From an uncultured Saprospiraceae bacterium (GTDB lineage: Bacteria; Bacteroidota; Bacteroidia; Chitinophagales; Saprospiraceae), in assembly GCA_938015595.1 (NCBI GenBank), contig CALLPI010000008.1, positions 186,001 through 250,000 on the forward strand: a stretch of DNA of 64,000 nucleotides, written 5' to 3'. Positions 16,146-26,199 of this stretch are shown here, one piece after another (positions within the stretch are counted from its first letter, which is position 1; the number at the start of each line of letters is the position of its first letter). The position numbers and the translations under genes were made by a program. A model generated the notes under the pieces. The model had not been told where the DNA came from, made no database searches, and was given only the letters and a program-made list of their open reading frames with translations.

Positions 16146-18947
16146 ATGTCTGTCAAACGCTTGTTTCTGCTCGATGGCCATGCCCTGGTGTACAGGGCGC
16201 ATTTTGCTTTCATCACCCGCCCACTTATCAACTCCAAGGGGGTAAATACCTCTGCGGTATCAGGCTTCACTCGTACCTTGTGGGACCTCATCCGCACAGA
16301 AAAACCCACCCACCTTGCTGCAGTATTTGACCCTCCGACCCTCACCTTCCGGCACGAACTTTATGAACCCTACAAGGCTAACCGCGAAGAACAACCCGAA
16401 GACATACGCATTGCCTTTCCGTATATCCATCGCATCCTGCAGGGTTTCAATATCCCTATTCTTATCCTCGACGGCTATGAAGCTGATGACGTCATTGGTA
16501 CTATTGCCCGACAGGCCGAAGCCCAGGGCTATACCGTATTCATGGTTACGCCCGACAAGGACATGGGGCAACTCGTATCGCCTCACATCTTAATGTATAA
16601 ACCCTCCCGCCAGGGTAACGGCATCGAAATCTGGGGCGAAAAAGAAGTGATAGCTAACTGGGATATTCAGCGTGTAGATCAGGTTATTGACATGCTCGGC
16701 CTCCAAGGTGATGCCGTGGACAACATACCCGGCGTACCGGGTATAGGCCCAAAAACCGCCGCCAACCTCCTCAAAACCTACGACACCATAGAAAATCTCA
16801 TAGCTCATGCCGCTGAGCTCAAGGGCAAACAGAAAGAACTTATCCAGACTTATGCCGAGCAAGCCCTACTGTCTAAAAAATTAGCTACCATTGATGTACA
16901 AGCCCCCATTCAGTTCGATCCAGTAGCCTTCCAACTGGATCCTCCCAATCGCGAACTGCTGGCGGAGGTATTCCGCGAGCTAGAGTTTCGTACCATCGCC
17001 AACCAAATACTGGGCGAGGAAACGCCGGCGGTATCTGCGCCCAAAAGCCCTGGCGGCGTGCAGGGTAGCCTTTTTGAAGAAACCCAGACCGATGCCTCCG
17101 CACCCGGCCCAGCAGCGCATTCGATAGCGCATAAAAACATCCACAACACACCGCATGCCTACCACTTAGCTGATGCACCTGACAAGCGAGCAGCGCTCAT
17201 TCAACTGTTGAGTGCCCAGCCGCAGTTTTGCTTCGATACAGAAACTACGCACATAGACGCCAACCTTGCCGAACTGGTGGGCATGTCCTTTGCCGTACAG
17301 CCTGGTGAGGCTTGGTACGTGCCCATTCCCGCCGACCAAACCCAAGCGCGTACTGTGCTGGAGGAGTTTCGGGCCATACTGGAAAACCCCGCCATTGAAA
17401 AAACCGGCCAGAACCTCAAGTATGACGCTACCATACTCAAGTGGTACGGCGTGGAGATGGGGGGCTTCTGGTTTGACACCATGATAGCCCACTACCTATT
17501 GGCGCCTGAGCTACGCCATAATATGGACTACATGGCCGAAACGTACCTTCAGTACAAGCCCGTATCCATCGAATCGCTTATCGGCAAAAAAGGAAAGGAA
17601 CAGATCACCATGCGCGACGTACCCGTAGAGCAAGTCAAGGAGTATGCCGCCGAAGACGCTGATATCACCCTGCAATTGCGCCGCCATTTTGAGCCTCTGC
17701 TTCGGAAAGAGGGTTTAGAAACACTCTTTCGCAGCATAGAAGCCCCCCTCATAAAAGTGCTTGCCGACATGGAGTACGAAGGCGTGCGCATTGACGTTGA
17801 GTTTTTGAATCAGTACGCCGGCGAGCTAGCCCAGCGCATTGCCGAACTGGAAGACAAAATCCACCAAACCGTAGGCATCCCGTTCAACATCGCCTCGCCC
17901 AAGCAGGTAGGTGAGGTACTCTTCGACCGCATGGGCATTCCCTATCCAGGCAAGAAAACTAAGTCAGGCCAATACTCTACCGATGAAGAAATCCTTACCG
18001 ACCTGTCCAAAAACCACCCCGTAGCCGCTGACATCCTCAAACATCGAGGCCTCACTAAGCTCAAAAGTACTTATGTAGATGCACTGCCCAAGATGGTGAA
18101 CCCGCGCACCGGACGGGTGCACAGCTCCTTCAACCAGGCGCTGGCCGCCACGGGCCGTCTCAGTTCCAATAACCCCAACCTGCAGAACATCCCCATCCGA
18201 ACGCCGGAGGGGGCTGAAATTCGCAAGGCTTTCATCCCTCGCGACACTCAGCATGTACTTCTCTCTGCTGACTACTCCCAGATTGAACTGCGTCTCATAG
18301 CCGAGATCAGCGGCGACGAAGCTATGCTAGAGGCTTTTCAGGCGGGGCAAGACATTCACCGTGCCACGGCTGCCCGCGTTTTCGGCGTGCCCTTTGAAGA
18401 AGTAACCACCGAGCAGCGCTACCGTGCCAAGACCGTCAACTTCAGCATCATCTACGGCGCTGGTGCCACCAATCTCTCTCGGCAGTTGGACATCAAACGC
18501 GCTGAAGCCAGCGAACTCATCGCCCAGTACTTCCGCCAGTACCCTGCCCTCAAAGCCTACATGGAGCGCATGGTGCAGCAAGCCCGCGAGCAAGGCTATG
18601 TGACCACCCTCATGGGCCGCCGGCGTTATCTGCGCGACATCCACTCCAAAAGTTCGCTGGAGCGCAGCAACGCTGAGCGTATGGCTGTCAATACGCCCAT
18701 ACAAGGTACTGCTGCCGACATGATCAAGATTGCCATGATTCGCATCCACCAGGAAATCAAAAACCGCGGTTTGCAAGCCAAAATGATCCTCCAGGTACAC
18801 GACGAACTCGTCTTTGATACGCCCCGGTACGAAGTGGAATTACTTAAGCCTATCATTGAACAGCACATGCGCACGGCCATCCCCGGCTTAAGGGTGCCCA
18901 TTGAGGTAGGCATGGGAGAGGGTAGCAACTGGCTGGAGGCCCATTGA
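16146..18947 (+). CDS. polA: DNA polymerase I
   Basis: 933 residues, full length. The 5'-3' nuclease domain (residues 1-~290) has LLDGHALVYRAHFAF, DGYEADDVIGTIA, VTPDKDMGQLV and the helix-hairpin-helix NIPGVPGIGPKTAANLL. The 3'-5' exonuclease domain keeps its metal ligands: FDTETTHID, NLKYDATILK and YAAEDADITLQL, so proofreading is probably active. The polymerase domain has motif A DYSQIELRLIAEISGD, motif B RYRAKTVNFSIIYGAG and motif C LQVHDELVFD. It fills gaps in repair and removes Okazaki RNA primers. It lies 48 nt after an ECF sigma gene, an unusual neighbour. Confidence 0.98.
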   Translation: MSVKRLFLLDGHALVYRAHFAFITRPLINSKGVNTSAVSGFTRTLWDLIRTEKPTHLAAVFDPPTLTFRHELYEPYKANREEQPEDIRIAFPYIHRILQGFNIPILILDGYEADDVIGTIARQAEAQGYTVFMVTPDKDMGQLVSPHILMYKPSRQGNGIEIWGEKEVIANWDIQRVDQVIDMLGLQGDAVDNIPGVPGIGPKTAANLLKTYDTIENLIAHAAELKGKQKELIQTYAEQALLSKKLATIDVQAPIQFDPVAFQLDPPNRELLAEVFRELEFRTIANQILGEETPAVSAPKSPGGVQGSLFEETQTDASAPGPAAHSIAHKNIHNTPHAYHLADAPDKRAALIQLLSAQPQFCFDTETTHIDANLAELVGMSFAVQPGEAWYVPIPADQTQARTVLEEFRAILENPAIEKTGQNLKYDATILKWYGVEMGGFWFDTMIAHYLLAPELRHNMDYMAETYLQYKPVSIESLIGKKGKEQITMRDVPVEQVKEYAAEDADITLQLRRHFEPLLRKEGLETLFRSIEAPLIKVLADMEYEGVRIDVEFLNQYAGELAQRIAELEDKIHQTVGIPFNIASPKQVGEVLFDRMGIPYPGKKTKSGQYSTDEEILTDLSKNHPVAADILKHRGLTKLKSTYVDALPKMVNPRTGRVHSSFNQALAATGRLSSNNPNLQNIPIRTPEGAEIRKAFIPRDTQHVLLSADYSQIELRLIAEISGDEAMLEAFQAGQDIHRATAARVFGVPFEEVTTEQRYRAKTVNFSIIYGAGATNLSRQLDIKRAEASELIAQYFRQYPALKAYMERMVQQAREQGYVTTLMGRRRYLRDIHSKSSLERSNAERMAVNTPIQGTAADMIKIAMIRIHQEIKNRGLQAKMILQVHDELVFDTPRYEVELLKPIIEQHMRTAIPGLRVPIEVGMGEGSNWLEAH

Positions 18948-19007
18948 GCGCTGCGGAAAAAGGCGTTATGTGACATACTTATCCAAAAACCATCCTTCCA
19001 ATTTGAC

Positions 19008-19015
19008 TACCTTTG
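19008..19015 (+). promoter_or_regulatory. Putative -7 promoter element for the ALDH gene
   Basis: TACCTTTG followed by C, matching TAnnTTTG, 68 nt upstream of the ATG at 19084. The -33 position lacks TTG. Identical to the -7 elements of purH, tRNA-Asn and the sirtuin gene. Confidence 0.45.
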
Positions 19016-19083
19016 CCGTCGCATGAGCCGTGCCGCAGGGCGCTGCGGGTCTTGCCTTTTGTGTCTATGCTAAATCACTTCAA

Positions 19084-20610
19084 ATGAATACCGAATTTTT
19101 ACAACAACTAGGGCTTTCTCTTCATAACGCCGGCACTTTCACCGGGTTGCAATCTACTACAAGCGGTGAGAACATTCTGTCTTACAGCCCAGTCAACGGT
19201 GCACTCATTGGAGCCGTAACCCAAACCACCCGCGAAGAATACGAGCAGGTGATCCAAACGGCACAGGCAGCTTTCAAGATATGGCGCGAAGTACCCGCCC
19301 CCAAGCGCGGCGAGATAGTGCGCCAATACGGCGACCTCCTTCGGCAATATAAAGACCCGCTGGGACGCCTGGTGTCTTACGAGATGGGCAAAAGTCTGCA
19401 AGAGGGCTGGGGCGAGGTGCAGGAAATGATAGACATCTGCGACTTTGCAGTGGGGCAGTCGCGCCAACTCTACGGCCTGACCATGCACTCCGAACGCCCA
19501 CATCACCGCATGTATGAGCAGTGGCATCCGCTAGGGATTGTGGGCATCATTTCGGCCTTTAACTTTCCCGTAGCGGTGTGGAGTTGGAATGCCATGATTG
19601 CCTTGGTGTGCGGCGACGTGTGCGTGTGGAAACCCTCTGAAAAAGCACCCCTATGTGGCGTTGCCTGCCAATTGCTCTTCCAAAAAGTGCTCCAGGCCAA
19701 TCATCTGCCTGAAGGCATTGTCAGCCTCATCAACGGTGACTACCGCGTAGGCGAGTGGATGACACACGATACCCGCATACCGCTTATTTCAGCTACTGGT
19801 AGCACTCGCATGGGCAAGGTCGTAGGTCAGGCTGTAGCTGCTCGCCTGGGCCGCAGCCTGCTGGAGTTGGGCGGCAACAATGCCATCATCATTACGCCCA
19901 GCGCCGACCTCAATATCGTGCTCACCGGTGCGCTATTTGGTGCAGTAGGTACTGCCGGCCAGCGTTGTACTTCTACCCGCCGCCTCATCATACACGAGAG
20001 CATCTATGACACAGTCAAGGAAAAACTAGCGCGTGCCTACGGCCAACTCCGCATAGGCAACCCACTGGAGGAAAGCAACCATGTAGGCCCGCTCATTGAC
20101 CAACATGCTGTACAACAATACCTGAACGCCTTGCAGGAAATCAAGCGCGAAGGAGGCCGAATGGTAGTGGAAGGCGGCGTGCTGGAAGGCCCTGGCTACG
20201 AGAGCGGCTGCTATGTGAAGCCCTGTGTGGCCGAAGCACGCCCCGATATGGCTATTGTACAAAACGAGACGTTTGCTCCCATCCTCTATCTGCTCAAGTA
20301 CAAAGACATAGACGAAGCCATAGCCATCCAGAATGGCGTGCCCCAAGGCCTGTCCAGTGCCATTATGACCAATGACCTGCGCGAGGCCGAAAAATTCCTC
20401 TCGGTAGCTGGCTCCGATTGCGGCATTGCCAACGTGAATATCGGCACCAGTGGCGCAGAAATTGGTGGCGCTTTTGGAGGTGAAAAGGAAACCGGTGGCG
20501 GCCGCGAGAGTGGCTCCGATGCCTGGAAAGCTTATATGCGCCGGCAGACGAATACCATCAATTACAGCAAGACAGTTCCGCTGGCACAGGGCATTCGCTT
20601 CGATCTGTAG
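19084..20610 (+). CDS. Aldehyde dehydrogenase, ALDH7 (aminoadipate semialdehyde) type
   Basis: 508 residues from the ATG at 19084 (an upstream in-frame start at 19030 adds an unconserved leader). NAD-dependent oxidation of an aldehyde, probably alpha-aminoadipic 6-semialdehyde in lysine degradation, as in ALDH7A1/AmaB. Supporting signatures: the N-terminal SPVNGALIGAVTQTTREEYE, ISAFNFPVAVWSWNAMIALV, the glycine motif SATGSTRMGKVVG, general base Glu in LLELGGNNAIII, nucleophile Cys in GTAGQRCTSTRRLI, and the C-terminal ALDH7-typical GAEIGGAFGGEKETGGGRE plus SDAWKAYMRRQTNTINYS. No other lysine catabolic gene lies nearby. Confidence 0.94.
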   Translation: MNTEFLQQLGLSLHNAGTFTGLQSTTSGENILSYSPVNGALIGAVTQTTREEYEQVIQTAQAAFKIWREVPAPKRGEIVRQYGDLLRQYKDPLGRLVSYEMGKSLQEGWGEVQEMIDICDFAVGQSRQLYGLTMHSERPHHRMYEQWHPLGIVGIISAFNFPVAVWSWNAMIALVCGDVCVWKPSEKAPLCGVACQLLFQKVLQANHLPEGIVSLINGDYRVGEWMTHDTRIPLISATGSTRMGKVVGQAVAARLGRSLLELGGNNAIIITPSADLNIVLTGALFGAVGTAGQRCTSTRRLIIHESIYDTVKEKLARAYGQLRIGNPLEESNHVGPLIDQHAVQQYLNALQEIKREGGRMVVEGGVLEGPGYESGCYVKPCVAEARPDMAIVQNETFAPILYLLKYKDIDEAIAIQNGVPQGLSSAIMTNDLREAEKFLSVAGSDCGIANVNIGTSGAEIGGAFGGEKETGGGRESGSDAWKAYMRRQTNTINYSKTVPLAQGIRFDL

Positions 20611-20747
20611 GCGCGGCAGTAGGTAATTGCTATGGCCCCAAGCGTTACAACGACCTAGCGCTGCTGCAAAAAATACATTGTTTGGCTATACGAGCCAACA
20701 CCTTTTTTGCCCATATGGGCGTATCTTCGCAGCTAAAACGCAAGCGT

Positions 20748-21965
20748 ATGTCCTTAGCCTGGCGCATAGCCCGACGCTATTTGTTTGCCCGACATAGCAC
20801 CAATGCCATTCACATCATCACAGGTATTGCAGTGTTTGGTATTGCCGTGGGCGCAGCGGCGCTGCTGTTGATCCTCTCTGTGTTTAATGGCTTCGAAGAC
20901 CTCATCACGGGCATGTACAACCGCTTCAACCCTGACCTGAAAATTATTCCGGCACAAGGTAAAACCTTTGCCGCCGACAGTGTCCTGCTAGCGCGCGTAC
21001 AGAGCGTACCGGGCGTGCTATACGTATCTAGCACACTGGAGGAGGTAGCGTTTTTTGAGTATAAAAACAACCAGGACTTCGGCACGCTCAAGGGAGTGGA
21101 CTCCAACTACGTGCGTGTTACTCAGGTGGATAGCACCATACAGGAAGGCACATATCTGCTCGAAAAAAACGGCAGCGGCTTTGCTGTGCTGGGCTTGGGC
21201 ATGCGCAACAAACTCAACGTCAACGTAGACGATGTATTCTCACTGTTGGCCGTATACATGCCCAAACGCCAGGAAACAGCTCTGCTGGAGCAGCAGTTTC
21301 GCAAGCGGCTCATGGCACCGGCAGGTACTTTTGTCATCCAGCAGGAATTTGACAACAAATACGTGCTTACCTCCCTGCAAATGGTACGGGAACTGCTGGG
21401 CTACGCCGACGAGGTAAGCGCGCTAGAGTTGCGCCTTGCGCCCACAGCCTCGGTTACTATTGTGCAAAGAGCGCTGGAGCAAACCTTAGGCGAAGCATTT
21501 GTAGTAAAAAACCGCTTCGAGCAAGAGGAAACCTTCATGCACCTGATGCAGGTAGAAAAATGGCTGAGCTTTGCCATTGTGAGTCTGATGATGCTCATGG
21601 TGTCGTTCAACCTCATTGGCGCATTGTGGATGATTGTGCTGGAAAAACAACCCGACATTGCCATTCTAAAATGCATGGGCGCTACCAACCGCACAGTGCG
21701 CAATATTTTTCTGCACGAAGGGCTGCTGTTGTGCGGGTTGGGTATCGGGCTGGGGTTTGTGCTGGCCGTGCTCATCTACGCCGCCCAGAAGATTTTTGGG
21801 CTGGTATCCATCCCTGGCAACATGGTAATTGAATCGTACCCCATCAGCATGCGCCTGGGCGATCTACCCGTGGTAGCCCTTACTGTGCTGATCATTGGAC
21901 TGCTGGCCTCGCTACCGCCAGCCATGCGGGCAGTAAGAGTGCCGGCGCTTATTCGGGAGGAGTGA
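20748..21965 (+). CDS. FtsX-like permease, LolC/LolE type
   Basis: 405 residues from the ATG at 20748. One N-terminal membrane helix (~22-48, ITGIAVFGIAVGAAALLLIL) precedes a MacB-like periplasmic domain (~50-255). Three C-terminal helices lie at about 280-400, the FtsX domain (EKQPDIAILKCMGATNRTVRNIF). In LolCDE this type of permease releases lipoproteins from the inner membrane towards LolA. The cognate ATPase is not adjacent; the next gene encodes an ABC-F protein, which is not a transporter ATPase. A weak TATCTTCG element at 20722-20729 may be its -7 site. Confidence 0.9.
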   Translation: MSLAWRIARRYLFARHSTNAIHIITGIAVFGIAVGAAALLLILSVFNGFEDLITGMYNRFNPDLKIIPAQGKTFAADSVLLARVQSVPGVLYVSSTLEEVAFFEYKNNQDFGTLKGVDSNYVRVTQVDSTIQEGTYLLEKNGSGFAVLGLGMRNKLNVNVDDVFSLLAVYMPKRQETALLEQQFRKRLMAPAGTFVIQQEFDNKYVLTSLQMVRELLGYADEVSALELRLAPTASVTIVQRALEQTLGEAFVVKNRFEQEETFMHLMQVEKWLSFAIVSLMMLMVSFNLIGALWMIVLEKQPDIAILKCMGATNRTVRNIFLHEGLLLCGLGIGLGFVLAVLIYAAQKIFGLVSIPGNMVIESYPISMRLGDLPVVALTVLIIGLLASLPPAMRAVRVPALIREE

Positions 21966-22092
21966 AATGCCAGCTTTTGAAAGTGCTGTATGCCTGGAGC
22001 CAACGACAAAAAGAATGCCAGCCGCTGCTCCAAGCAGTGGAAGCGATTTTTTGTACCATCTTTTTTCCTCTCTCCAGCCTGCTTGGTTTACC

Positions 22093-22100
22093 TATATTTG
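22093..22100 (+). promoter_or_regulatory. Putative -7 promoter element for ettA
   Basis: TATATTTG followed by C, matching TAnnTTTG, 23 nt upstream of the ettA ATG at 22124. The -33 site is not clear. Confidence 0.45.
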
Positions 22101-22123
22101 CATTCTCAAAAAGCAAACCACCA

Positions 22124-23792
<1,669 letters not shown>

Positions 23793-23800
<8 letters not shown>

Positions 23801-24833
23801 GTGGCTGGAAAAATGGCTCAGGCCAGATCTGTTACATTTGCAGCCCTACTCCTCTGCCCGGAGCGAGTACAAAGGCTCGGCACATATCTTTCTGGACGCC
23901 AACGAAAACCCTTTTGAACATCATGGGCTGAACCGCTACCCTGATCCTTTGCAATGGGCGCTCAAGCAACGCATTGCCGCTTGGCGCCGCGTAGCGCCTG
24001 AGCAAATCTTCCTGGGCAATGGCAGCGACGAAGCCATTGATTTGCTCATCCGCTTGTGCTGTCGGCCTGGTACCGACCACATCGTAGTGTTGCCACCTAC
24101 TTACGGCATGTACGAGGTGTGCGCCCACATATCGGGTGTAGCAGTTGTGCATGTGCCTTTACAAGCTGATTTTCAAATCAATGTAGAGGCTGTGCTAGCT
24201 ACTGTTATCCCACAATCCAAGCTGCTGTTCGTATGCAGCCCCAACAACCCCAGCGGCAATGCCTTCTCTCTGGCCGAGGTAGAAGCACTTGTGCAGGGTT
24301 TTCCTGGCCTCGTGGTAGTAGATGAAGCCTATGTGGACTTTTCTGCGCAGCCCAGCGCCCTTTCGCTACTGCTTCGCTACAATAACCTGGCAGTACTCCA
24401 GACCTTCTCTAAAGCCTGGGGATTGGCAGGTATTCGATTGGGTATGGCCTTTGCCCAACCCGAACTCATTACTTGGCTCAACAAAATCAAACCGCCCTAC
24501 AATATCAGCCAACTGACCCAGGAGGCTGCCCTGAAAGCCCTGCAGCGCTTAGTACAATACCAGGACGAAGTGCGTCTCATCCTCCAGGAACGCGAACAAT
24601 TGGCCAACGCCCTGGCTCAACTGCCAGTGGTGGAGCGCGTGTTCCCTTCTGACGCCAACTTTCTCCTGGTTAGAGTAACCGATCCCTACAGTTTGTACAA
24701 CTGGCTGGTGTCGCAAGGTATTATTGTGCGCAACCGCACCAATGTGTTGCTGTGCGAAGGCTGCTTGCGCATTACTGTAGGAACTCCGGCAGAAAACCGG
24801 CAACTGCTACAGGCGCTGGCCAACTACCGCTGA
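23793..24833 (+). CDS. hisC: Histidinol-phosphate aminotransferase (class I/II fold)
   Basis: 346 residues, PLP-dependent. Signatures: LDANENPFEHHGLNRYPDP, NGSDEAIDLLIRLCCRPG, CSPNNPSGNAFSL, VVDEAYVDFS, and the PLP lysine in LQTFSKAWGLAGIRLG, followed by KPPYNISQLTQ and the C-terminal FLLVRV and RNRTN.LLCEGCLRITVGT. These fit HisC, which converts imidazole-acetol phosphate to histidinol phosphate. The gene overlaps ettA by 8 nt and no other his gene is in the window, so either the pathway is dispersed or this paralogue also serves aromatic amino acids. The family assignment is firm; the substrate is less so. Confidence 0.92.
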
Positions 24834-25015
24834 TGTACGTACACCATGAGGACGATGACTGCCTCGGGCTCTGCTCGTATCCACAACTGGCTACGGAAGA
24901 ACAACATACTTATGCCGTTGCATACAGTAGCCAGTCATCCAAATAGATACTACGAAAACAGGAGGGAAGGTATGCTGGACATGATGCGCCCTGCAAGGGA
25001 GCCAGCCTTCGCCAT

Positions 25016-26110
25016 CTATGGCTCGTGCTTCCACAGCGCGCCGAAGTTCTCCACCAGATAGTTGTCGTAGTAATCAGCGTACTCGAAGAGTTTGCACAAC
25101 AGTTTAAGGCCAGTTTCCACGTTGAGGTAGCGGTCGTAGATGAGCAAAGACAGCACCACATCCTGGCCGCGTACGCTCAGGGTAAGCCCCTCTAGGGTGT
25201 AATTTTGGCGGAGCAAGTATTCGTAAATGGCCTGGATATTACTCTGCGGAAGTAGGCATAGATAGGCTTCTCCTGTGATGAGACCGGTTTTTTCGTAATA
25301 TGAAATGTCAATGCGGGCGCTGCCCTGGCGAATCTCCCAGGCGTTGGGGCCGCGTCGGGTCAGACGTACATTGTGACCACTACGGGTGATGAGTGCTTCA
25401 ATAGTGTGCGCCATACCAATTGGCTCAAACTCCTCCGCCTGCGAGGGCAACTCGGTTTTTGCGCCACAATGCGGGCAGTAGACTCCTTGGATAGTATTCT
25501 CAAATACCATACCCTGGCAGGCGGAACATCGCGTAGCTACCTTGCCCTCGCCGGCTCGAAATACCTCAAGAGCTTCCAGCAAGTACGAGGTTGGCAAAGA
25601 AAAACCAATGCTCTGGCCATTGCGAATGATGAAAGTATTAATGCCAACCACCCTGCCTTGTGCGTCCACCAGGGGGCCGCCGCTGTTGCCAGGGTTAAGG
25701 GCAGCATCGTGCTGGATGTACACCAGGTCATTTTGTATGTGATGTGCATTGGATACAATGCCTTGCGTAACAGTGTAGCGCAATCCAAAGGGGTGCCCTA
25801 CGGCAATGACCGGGTCGCCAGCTTTGAGGTCATTATCTTGCAGCAAAAGCGTTTCGGTATCTTGAGAAATGACTGGCACTTCCACGAAGGCCAGGTCCAG
25901 CCTGGGGTCAGTAAATACCACCCTTGCACATTGCCGGGGCAAGACTTCGCTCTCAACGACCACCTCGCGGTTGTTGCGCACCACGTGTTCGTTGGTTGCG
26001 ATAATGCCTTTTTGGCCCAGCAGGAAACCTGTGCCTGTACTGTATGGCGTGGCTATCTGTACCACTATGTGGCGGTATTGTTCTATTACTTCGCGCACGG
26101 CTGCTGTCAC
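25016..26110 (-). CDS. Trypsin-like (HtrA/S1C) protease with zinc ribbon and extra C-terminal domain
   Basis: About 364 residues if the GTG at 26110 is used. All upstream in-frame starts, including 26149, are also GTG, and a -7-like element (26120-26127) lies between, so the shorter form is favoured. The trypsin-like domain carries the triad His (IIATNEHVVR), Asp (TDPRLDLAFVEV) and Ser (NPGNSGGPLV). No signal peptide and no PDZ domain is seen. A CxxC-(16)-CxxC zinc ribbon (CSACQGMVF, then YCPHCGAKTE) follows at about 215-240. The last ~120 residues look like a YbjN/secretion-chaperone-like alpha-beta domain, by pattern only. A cytosolic regulatory protease is likely. It is divergent from cysS. 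Confidence 0.88.
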   Translation of the reverse strand: MTAAVREVIEQYRHIVVQIATPYSTGTGFLLGQKGIIATNEHVVRNNREVVVESEVLPRQCARVVFTDPRLDLAFVEVPVISQDTETLLLQDNDLKAGDPVIAVGHPFGLRYTVTQGIVSNAHHIQNDLVYIQHDAALNPGNSGGPLVDAQGRVVGINTFIIRNGQSIGFSLPTSYLLEALEVFRAGEGKVATRCSACQGMVFENTIQGVYCPHCGAKTELPSQAEEFEPIGMAHTIEALITRSGHNVRLTRRGPNAWEIRQGSARIDISYYEKTGLITGEAYLCLLPQSNIQAIYEYLLRQNYTLEGLTLSVRGQDVVLSLLIYDRYLNVETGLKLLCKLFEYADYYDNYLVENFGALWKHEP

Positions 26111-26119
26111 AAAGATGGG

Positions 26120-26127
26120 CAAAGTTA
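26120..26127 (-). promoter_or_regulatory. Putative -7 element for the zinc-ribbon protease gene
   Basis: Read on the minus strand this is TAACTTTG followed by C, matching TAnnTTTG. It lies 9 nt upstream of the GTG at 26110, which would give a nearly leaderless mRNA. It also forms the left arm of the palindrome GCAAAG-TTACAC-CTTTGC (26119-26136). No clear -33 TTG. Confidence 0.35.
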
Positions 26128-26138
26128 CACCTTTGCGC

Positions 26139-26169
26139 TTGCCTGCCACTGCGAAAGCGCGTATTTTTG
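26139..26169 (+). promoter_or_regulatory. Promoter of cysS
   Basis: TTG (26139-26141), 20-nt spacer, then TATTTTTG (26162-26169) followed by C. This is a full match to the Bacteroidota TTG-N20-TAnnTTTG pattern. The cysS ATG at 26200 would have a leader of about 25 nt. Confidence 0.68.
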
Positions 26170-26199
26170 CGGCTTCTTTGCCATACTTATGCCAATAAC

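Noticed and set aside
24835-24844. TGTACGTACA palindrome after hisC.
   Set aside because: Ten-base palindromes occur by chance, and no companion site or promoter lies close.
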